In this document: positions 55,691-61,212 of the stretch, piece by piece
How the letters are laid out: each line of letters begins with the position of its first letter
Numbering within the stretch: the stretch's first letter is position 1
Assembly (NCBI GenBank): GCA_026414545.1
Contig: JAOAIU010000036.1
Location: forward strand, 1 to 61,212
Length of the DNA: 61,212 nt
From: Candidatus Saccharicenans sp.
GTDB lineage: Bacteria > Acidobacteriota > Aminicenantia > Aminicenantales > Saccharicenantaceae
Direction of reading: 5' to 3'
Notes under the pieces: generated by a model
Databases searched by the model: none
Seen by the model: the letters and a program-made list of their open reading frames with translations, nothing else
What the model was told of the DNA's origin: nothing
Program-made: the position numbers and the translations under genes

Positions 55691-56899
55691 ATGCCAGTAT
55701 ATGTCTGGACGGGAAGAAATCGTTACGGTGACGTGGTCGGCGGGGAAAGGGTGGCAGAATCCGTAGAAGAACTGACCAGGGCGCTGCAGAGAGACCAAAT
55801 TGCGGTTATCAGCATAAAACCTAAGAGAGCCGTTCCGTCAATACCTTTCCTCAAAAGGGAAAAGGTCAAGCTTAAGGAACTGGCCTTTTTCAGCCGACAG
55901 CTATCGGTCCTGATCGATGCCGAGCTGCCGCTGATCCAGAGCCTGGGCCTGCTGGCCGAGCAGCAGAAAAATAAATACTTCAGCCGTGTTATCACCGAGG
56001 TCAAGGAAGACGTGGAAGCTGGTTCGGCCCTGCACCAGGCGCTGAGAAAGCACCCCAAGGTGTTTGACGACCTGTACTGCAACCTGGTGGCCTCGGGCGA
56101 ACAGAGTGGTTCTCTGGATACCATGCTGCGCCGGCTGGCCGATTACCAGGAAAGCATGATTAAGTTGCGGGCCAAGGTCCGCCAGGCCATGATTTACCCG
56201 ACGGCCATCATCACCTTTGCCATACTGGTGGCCATCTTCATGCTGTGGAAAGTTATTCCGGTTTTCGGCAGCATCTACCAGGAGCTGGGAGCCCAGCTGC
56301 CAAGCCTGACCGCCTTCGTCCTGGCCCTGAGCCGGTTTGTGCAGAAGTTCATCATCCTCATCTTCCTCGGTCTGGCCGGCCTGGTTTTTGGTTTCAGGTA
56401 CTGGCGGAAGACCCCGCCGGGGCGGGAAGCCGTCGACCGAGGAATGCTTAAGTTCCCGGTTCTGGGCAACCTGATGCGCAAGATATCCCTGTCCCGGTTC
56501 ACCAGGACCCTCAGCACCCTGATTTCGGGCGGCGTGCCCATGCTGGAGAGCTTGAAGATCGCCTCAACCACCGCCGGGAACGTGATCATTGAGAGACAGA
56601 TCCTGAATGCCAGGCAGATGGTTTCTGAGGGCAAAAGCCTGAATGATGCCTTGAAGGAAGCCGGGCAAGGGCAATTTCCTCCGATGATGATCCAGATGGT
56701 CAACGTGGGTGAATCGACCGGTACCCTCGACGAAATGCTGGGCAAACTGGCTAATTTCTTCGATGATGAAGTGGATGATGCCGTGACCTCCTTGCTGTCG
56801 GCCCTGGAACCTATGGTCCTGATTTTTGTGGGTGGTATCGTCGGCGGCCTGGTCATTTCGATGTATCTGCCGCTCTTCAACCTGATCCAGCAGTTCTGA
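55691..56899 (+). CDS. pilC: type IV pilus inner-membrane platform protein PilC
   Basis: A 402-residue polytopic protein with two T2SF/GspF domains: FFSRQLSVLIDAELPLIQSL opens the first and RFTRTLSTLISGGVPMLESL the second. About three membrane helices (near 170-200, 215-235, 375-400). It anchors the PilB/PilT motors. GGAGAAGGG precedes the ATG. Confidence 0.95.
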   Translation: MPVYVWTGRNRYGDVVGGERVAESVEELTRALQRDQIAVISIKPKRAVPSIPFLKREKVKLKELAFFSRQLSVLIDAELPLIQSLGLLAEQQKNKYFSRVITEVKEDVEAGSALHQALRKHPKVFDDLYCNLVASGEQSGSLDTMLRRLADYQESMIKLRAKVRQAMIYPTAIITFAILVAIFMLWKVIPVFGSIYQELGAQLPSLTAFVLALSRFVQKFIILIFLGLAGLVFGFRYWRKTPPGREAVDRGMLKFPVLGNLMRKISLSRFTRTLSTLISGGVPMLESLKIASTTAGNVIIERQILNARQMVSEGKSLNDALKEAGQGQFPPMMIQMVNVGESTGTLDEMLGKLANFFDDEVDDAVTSLLSALEPMVLIFVGGIVGGLVISMYLPLFNLIQQF

Positions 56900-57031
56900 G
56901 AAAAAAAGAACGGACTGATAAAACGACAACTGGAGGCTGGACCCGCCAGGCGGGAGAGGCCGCCCGTTAAGGTTTCGAATCCGAAAGCGGGCTCCGGTCC
57001 TGGACAAGAGGTATGAGGCAGTAAGAAGACT

Positions 57032-58312
57032 ATGAAAGAAAAATTTGAACGAAAAGATCTTCTCGGATATATCCTGATAAGACTGCTCATCATCACCTCC
57101 ATTCTGATAGCCGCGGTCATAATTCAGTATTCAACCGGGACCGATTTTCCGCCCGTATTCATCCTGACCATAATCGTTTTCTACGGCCTGTCGCTCTTAT
57201 ATTTCCTGCTTTATTTATGGGGCAAGTTCCTGGTTTTTCAGGCTTACCTGCAATTGATCGTGGACTTGTTGCTGATCACCTGGCTGGTCTACATTTCAGG
57301 TGGCATGACCACGGCTACCTATTTCCTGTACATCTTTGCCATCATAGCTGCCAGCCTGGTGATATCGGAGAAAGCTACCTACCTGGCGGCCGGCCTGTCG
57401 GCAGTTCTGTTCGGTTTCCTGGTGGACGCCACCTATTTTGGCCTGATCCCTTACTTTCACCCCGACCAGGCTATCAAGGAGGATTTTGGTTCGGTCCTGT
57501 TCAACCTGATTCTGGCCTGGGCCGTGTTTTTCGCCGTGGCTTTTTTTATGAGCTACCTGAGACGGAGCTTGAGGAAAGCCCGGCAAGAACTGGAACAGAC
57601 GCAGAAAGAGTTGATCTTGAGGGAAAGGCTGGCCGAAGCGGGGCGGGTATCGGCCACGCTGGCCCATGAAATCAGAAACCCTCTGGCGGCCATTTCCGGT
57701 GCTGTCCAGGTCCTCAAGTCTGAATATACCGGTAATGGCGATGTCGGCCGGATGATGGAGATAATCGTCCGGGAATCCAACCGGGTCTCGCAGCTGCTGG
57801 AGCAATTCCTGGATTTTGCCACTCCGCTGAAAAAACTGTTCAGTGAAATTGACCTGAGCATGCTGCTAAATGAAACGCTGGAAATGTTGCGTTCCAGTGG
57901 AGAGCTGGACGGGGAAAAGATAAAGGTGGAGGGAAATTATCTTTTCAGGAGGATTGCTTACTACGGCAACCCCAATCATTTCAAGCAAATCTACTGGAAT
58001 CTGATTAAGAATGCCATCAAGGCCATGCCGGAGGGCGGGAAGCTGAGCCTGAATTTTTATAACTCCAGGCGTGACGGCCTGAAAATAGTCATTGCCGATA
58101 CCGGCGTCGGCATGAGCGAACAGGATAAGGAGAACCTGTTTGTTCCGTTCTACTCGGGCTTTGGCGAAGGGCGGGGGCTGGGCCTGGCTACCGTCAAAAA
58201 GCTGGTGGAAGACTACGACGGCAAGATCCAGGTGAGTTCGGAAGTCGGCCGGGGAACTGAGGTTATAATCACCCTTCCCCTCGTCGACGAAAAGAGGACG
58301 GGAAAGAGTTAA
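57032..58312 (+). CDS. pilS: PilS-like sensor histidine kinase
   Basis: A 426-residue membrane kinase: about six hydrophobic segments (residues 10-175), coiled linker RKARQELEQTQKE, HisKA with ATLAHEIRNPLAAIS (phospho-His H212), and an HATPase domain (NLIKNAIKAMPEGG N-box, DTGVGMSEQDKENLFVPF, GRGLGLATVKKLVEDYDG). Multi-helix sensor plus position before pilR identify it as PilS. Predicted to control PilR phosphorylation. Confidence 0.93.
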   Translation: MKEKFERKDLLGYILIRLLIITSILIAAVIIQYSTGTDFPPVFILTIIVFYGLSLLYFLLYLWGKFLVFQAYLQLIVDLLLITWLVYISGGMTTATYFLYIFAIIAASLVISEKATYLAAGLSAVLFGFLVDATYFGLIPYFHPDQAIKEDFGSVLFNLILAWAVFFAVAFFMSYLRRSLRKARQELEQTQKELILRERLAEAGRVSATLAHEIRNPLAAISGAVQVLKSEYTGNGDVGRMMEIIVRESNRVSQLLEQFLDFATPLKKLFSEIDLSMLLNETLEMLRSSGELDGEKIKVEGNYLFRRIAYYGNPNHFKQIYWNLIKNAIKAMPEGGKLSLNFYNSRRDGLKIVIADTGVGMSEQDKENLFVPFYSGFGEGRGLGLATVKKLVEDYDGKIQVSSEVGRGTEVIITLPLVDEKRTGKS

Positions 58313-58332
58313 GGCGAAAAGGCAGGAAGAAG

Positions 58333-59748
58333 ATGGATACCATATTAATCATCGATGACGAAAAGAATCTGCTGGAAGTCCTGAACACGGTCTTCAGGAA
58401 GGAAGGCTACGAGGTTAAGACCGCAACTTCCGGGGCCGAGGGCCTGGATATTCTCAACAGCAAATCGGTGGACCTGGTGATTACTGACATCCGGATGCCC
58501 CACATGAGCGGCATGGAAATCCTTAGATATGTGAAGGAAAACCAGCCGGAAGTGCCGGTGATTGTCATCACTGCTTACGGCAGTATCCAGCAGGCGGTGG
58601 AGGCGCTGAAAGCCGGGGCCCTGGATTACATCGTCAAGCCATTTGACGTGGAAGAGCTGAAGATCCTGGTAGCCCGGGGACTGGAGCGGAAGCACTTAGA
58701 GCTGGAAAACATCCTGCTGAAGAAAGACCTGAAAGAGAAATACAAGTTCGAAAACATGATCGGCAAAAGCCGGTTGATGCAGGAAATATACCTGCTGATA
58801 GACAAGGTGGCTGGAACAGATAGCACGGTGCTGATTACCGGGGAGAGCGGAACGGGCAAGGAGATGGCAGCCCGGGCCATCCACAGCCTGAGCCGGCGGA
58901 AGGATAAGCCCTTTGTGACCATAAACTGCGCCGCCCTGCCCGAGAACCTGCTGGAAAGCGAGCTTTTCGGGCATACCAAGGGGTCTTTTACCGGGGCGAT
59001 TTCTGATAAAAAGGGCATGTTCGAGGTGGCTCATAAGGGGACGCTTTTTCTGGACGAGATAGGCGAGATGTCGCCCTGGACCCAGGTAAAGTTGTTACGG
59101 GCCCTTCAGGAGAGGAAGATAAGGCGGGTCGGCGGGACGGAAGAAATCCCGGTTGATGTCCGGGTGATTGCGGCCACCAACCAGGATTTGAAGAAGCGGA
59201 TCGAGGAAGGCAAATTCCGGGAAGATCTGTATTACCGGCTAAACGTTATTTCCTTTGAGATGCCGCCGCTGCGGGAGCGGGTGGAGGACATTCCCCTGCT
59301 GACGCAGCATTTTTTGCAGAAGTATTGCCAGCAAATGGGGAAGAAGATGAAAAGGCTGGCGCCGGAAGTGGTGGGGATTTTTGAGCAGTATTCCTGGCCC
59401 GGAAATATCAGGGAACTGGAGAACGTTATCGAGCGGATCGTAGCCATTGAAGACCGGGAAACCATTACCACTGCTTGCCTGCCGCCGGAAATGCTGGGCA
59501 TGGTCAAGAGAGATGAGGTCAAGGTGGAGCTGGGACCGGGGTTTGACCTTAACCGGCACCTGGATGATATTGCCAAAAGGTATATAGTAAAAGCGCTGGA
59601 AAAGAGCGGTGGACGGATGAAGAAGGCGGCCCCGATGCTGGGCGTAAGCTACCGTACCCTGCGATATCTGATTGATAAATATGAGCTGAAGGCCAAGATT
59701 AGAGAAGAAGAAAATAATCTGGTTGCGCCTGGCGGGAATGAAAGGTAG
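58333..59748 (+). CDS. pilR: PilR-like sigma-54-dependent response regulator
   Basis: A 471-residue NtrC-family activator: receiver domain (about 1-120, acceptor D52 in VITDIRMP), AAA+ core (about 140-380; Walker A GESGTGKEMA, LFLDEIGEMSP Walker B), and a Fis-type helix-turn-helix (MLGVSYRTLRYLIDKYEL). The sigma-54 contact loop reads GSFTGA instead of the usual GAFTGA. 20 bp downstream of pilS. It is the obvious candidate to activate the sigma-54 promoter at 60182. Confidence 0.94.
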   Translation: MDTILIIDDEKNLLEVLNTVFRKEGYEVKTATSGAEGLDILNSKSVDLVITDIRMPHMSGMEILRYVKENQPEVPVIVITAYGSIQQAVEALKAGALDYIVKPFDVEELKILVARGLERKHLELENILLKKDLKEKYKFENMIGKSRLMQEIYLLIDKVAGTDSTVLITGESGTGKEMAARAIHSLSRRKDKPFVTINCAALPENLLESELFGHTKGSFTGAISDKKGMFEVAHKGTLFLDEIGEMSPWTQVKLLRALQERKIRRVGGTEEIPVDVRVIAATNQDLKKRIEEGKFREDLYYRLNVISFEMPPLRERVEDIPLLTQHFLQKYCQQMGKKMKRLAPEVVGIFEQYSWPGNIRELENVIERIVAIEDRETITTACLPPEMLGMVKRDEVKVELGPGFDLNRHLDDIAKRYIVKALEKSGGRMKKAAPMLGVSYRTLRYLIDKYELKAKIREEENNLVAPGGNER

Positions 59749-60263
59749 AAAGCCAGGGCAGGTCTGAGCTTTTGAAGTTACAGTAAATAGCTCATCTAAT
59801 TGATATCTGTTTTTAGTGTTAATCTTGTATAGCGGCTTGAAACTCAGGTCTTGAGGTTGAACCGCTCGGAAATCAGGCAGCTGGTTGGATGGTTATCAAG
59901 GCAAAAAATAGATAAAGGTAGGCGTTTGTCAGGGGTATCAAAACGCTAAAGCCTGTAAATATTTGTAAAATGGTGCCAATTAAAGGAGGAAACTGTACCC
60001 AATCTAAGACCCAGGTCAGTATCAAATCGCCCGAAGGGGCAGCTATATGGGTAAATATCTGTGGGCGGGGGAGGCAATTAGTGGCAGGGATCATTGACAA
60101 TAAATGTCGTTTAACTTCATGTTTTACCGCCATATTATTTCTAAGTATTTGATATTTAAGGAATTGCGGTGTTTAAAATAATTGGCACGTTATTTGCATA
60201 TTATATGGCGAACGAAAAACATCTCAGCCGGCGGATAGTCGGCGAGAATAAAGGAGGTTTGAC
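59749..60263. other. 515-bp intergenic region upstream of the prepilin gene
   Basis: Holds the sigma-54 promoter at 60182-60198. The two short frames (59873-60133 minus, 59970-60152 plus) are opposite each other and not credible. The PilR enhancer sites are expected 80-200 bp upstream but are not recognised. Confidence 0.55.
60182..60198 (+). promoter_or_regulatory. sigma-54 (-24/-12) promoter of the prepilin gene
   Basis: TTGGCAC-N5-TTGCA with GG (60184-60185) and GC (60196-60197) exactly 10 bp apart, the standard sigma-54 spacing. Predicted start near 60209, about 55 nt before the prepilin ATG. Adjacent pilR encodes the activator class required. Confidence 0.82.
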
Positions 60264-60824
60264 ATGTTAAAAAAGATGAGAGGATTCACCCTCATCGAAA
60301 TGCTCATCGTCGTGGCCATCATCGGCATCCTGGCCGCCCTGCTCATCCCCAATGCCATGAGCGCCCTGCAGAAGGCCAAACAGAAGGGTACCGTTAAAGA
60401 CATCAACACCATTGCTACAGGCCTGATGGATTATGTTACGGATAAGGGAGTTGCTCCTGCTTCGGGCACAGGCCAGCTCAACGCAGGGGCTCAGATTGTT
60501 AAAGATTTACAGGGGTTTTACCTGAAAGTATTTCCCGTCAAGGACCAGTGGGGCCATTATTTCTACGTTTATTGCCAGGCTACTGCCTGCAATGGCAATG
60601 CCTTTGGTATCAGCCTTCCCTCCGGGCAGAATTGGGCCGATGATGATTTCATAGTGGGATCGTCTGGAAGAAATGCAGCAGTTAATGATGTCACGTATAA
60701 TGCTTCGGATCCATCACTGAATCTTTATGAAGTGGTGTCGATGCAGGACTTCAACAAAGAAATTGTCAACTGGAACGGAAGTCTGGTAATCGGTCCGCGC
60801 ACCGCTGCCGGCACGGGTACCTGA
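60264..60824 (+). CDS. pilA: type IV prepilin (major pilin candidate)
   Basis: A 186-residue class III signal protein: leader MLKKMRG, then mature FTLIEMLIVVAIIGILAALLIP; cleavage after G7 and Glu5 are as in prepilins. The C-terminal pilin head has a Cys pair (CQATAC). AAAGGAGG lies 6 nt before the ATG. The sigma-54 promoter, own terminator and position after pilSR mark it as the likely major pilin rather than a minor pseudopilin. No prepilin peptidase is in the window. Confidence 0.92.
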   Translation: MLKKMRGFTLIEMLIVVAIIGILAALLIPNAMSALQKAKQKGTVKDINTIATGLMDYVTDKGVAPASGTGQLNAGAQIVKDLQGFYLKVFPVKDQWGHYFYVYCQATACNGNAFGISLPSGQNWADDDFIVGSSGRNAAVNDVTYNASDPSLNLYEVVSMQDFNKEIVNWNGSLVIGPRTAAGTGT

Positions 60825-60853
60825 GGCACATAGAAGCGATTTGCCTTGAGTCC

Positions 60854-60882
60854 AAAGGGGCGGCTTCGGCCGCCCCTTTTTT
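60854..60882 (+). terminator. rho-independent terminator after the prepilin gene
   Basis: AAAGGGGCGGC-TTCG-GCCGCCCCTTT stem with stable UUCG tetraloop (11 bp) followed by T-rich sequence. 29 bp after the pilin stop. Confidence 0.93.
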
Positions 60883-60984
60883 ATTTAAGGCAATTTGCTG
60901 GCAGCGAACTAAAAAATACCTTGTTAATTTATACATTTTAAGTTTAATTCTGTTCGTGGTTTGAATAAAATAGCCAATAAAGAA

Positions 60985-61095
60985 ATGATAGGCTCCGGAG
61001 CTGGCAGCATCGTTGTCCGCCACAATTCGGTAAAAAAAGAATACACCCAGGAACTAATCGATGAGAACAAAGCCATGAGAATCATATCTCTGTGA
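60985..61095 (+). CDS. possible 36-residue small protein
   Basis: An open frame from ATG 60985 to TGA 61095 in an otherwise non-coding gap. Its frame stays open upstream to 60928, so it could also be a longer tail of a lost gene. The sequence (GSGAGSIVVRHNSVKKEY, then TQELIDENKAMRI) is hydrophilic with no known match. No good ribosome-binding site. Weak call. Confidence 0.25.
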   Translation: MIGSGAGSIVVRHNSVKKEYTQELIDENKAMRIISL

Positions 61096-61138
61096 AAAAT
61101 TAGGATGACTGTTCGTTCATTATAAGGAGGGAAAAGAG

Positions 61139-61212
61139 GTGGTTAAGAACGGTGGTCTCGGTCGGCTCGATTTATTTTACTTCTTTGCTTATCTGGCCAT
61201 TTTTCTTGTGTT
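61139..61212 (+). CDS. N-terminus of a membrane protein, cut by the right edge
   Basis: AAGGAGG (61124-61130) is 8 nt before GTG 61139. The frame reads MVKNGGLGRLDLFYFFAYLA and continues IFLV before the edge, an amphipathic start plus a first membrane helix. Too short to identify; membrane glycosyltransferases or O-antigen ligases are possible but unproven. Confidence 0.6.
   Translation, partial: MVKNGGLGRLDLFYFFAYLAIFLV

Noticed and set aside
59873-60133. 86-codon minus-strand frame before the prepilin gene
   Set aside because: No ribosome-binding site or family; overlaps an opposing frame of equal quality; the region is better explained as promoter DNA.

Overview
The window looks like a chromosomal segment of a Gram-negative (diderm), heterotrophic, probably anaerobic bacterium of moderate GC. 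Evidence for an outer membrane is two TonB-dependent receptors, a small outer-membrane barrel and a type IV pilus system. Carriage of a V/A-type ATPase, an ADP-forming acyl-CoA synthetase, a GH172 (DUF2961) protein, a KamA aminomutase and many N-terminal export signals ending near Ala-Gln-Glu recalls Candidatus Aminicenantes or relatives (Acidobacteriota-like). That placement is inference from gene content, not a measured phylogeny. I see no prophage, insertion sequence or CRISPR array.

Layout. 1-19.4 kb is a loose metabolic and envelope region: the alpha part of an ADP-forming acyl-CoA synthetase (cut by the left edge), a btuB-like receptor under a cobalamin riboswitch, a PLP decarboxylase, a GH172-like protein, ilvE, two convergent SAM methyltransferases that both carry export signals, an APC permease, a DUF4332 protein, a radical SAM protein, a carbonic-anhydrase-like protein, a second TonB receptor, and small exported or Cys-rich proteins. 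20-23.5 kb holds preQ0/queuosine synthesis: queF on the plus strand and an overlapping queC-queD-queE operon on the minus strand, separated by a DMT exporter. 24-34 kb holds a barrel protein, an unrecognised 259-residue protein and a complete nine-gene V/A-type ATPase operon (G/H, I, K, E, C, F, A, B, D). Its K subunit carries every side-chain ligand of the Na+ site known from Enterococcus hirae NtpK.

34-37.8 kb is the most unusual block: two tandem D-Ala-D-Ala-ligase-like ATP-grasp enzymes, a GNAT acetyltransferase and a KamA-type lysine 2,3-aminomutase in one overlapping operon behind its own promoter and a short Lys-rich leader. It reads as an unassigned pathway building an acylated or amide-linked product from beta-lysine. 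37.9-42.4 kb (minus) has a GKRP/MurQ-like two-SIS protein with an export signal, dCMP deaminase, an NMP-kinase-like P-loop protein and tatC/tatA. 42.5-50.9 kb (plus) is a housekeeping run: S41 protease, rpiB, a divergent SHMT, purD, purE, mtaB, mutL. It ends in a terminator, followed by tRNA-Pro(TGG) and tRNA-Arg(TCT).

51.4-61.2 kb is the type IV pilus region: a PAS/HD-GYP c-di-GMP phosphodiesterase facing away from pilB-pilT-pilC-pilS-pilR, then a prepilin gene. The prepilin has a good sigma-54 promoter, which fits control by the adjacent PilS/PilR pair. PilB carries an MshEN-type N-terminus, so the HD-GYP protein and PilB could be joined through c-di-GMP. A membrane-protein gene begins at the right edge.
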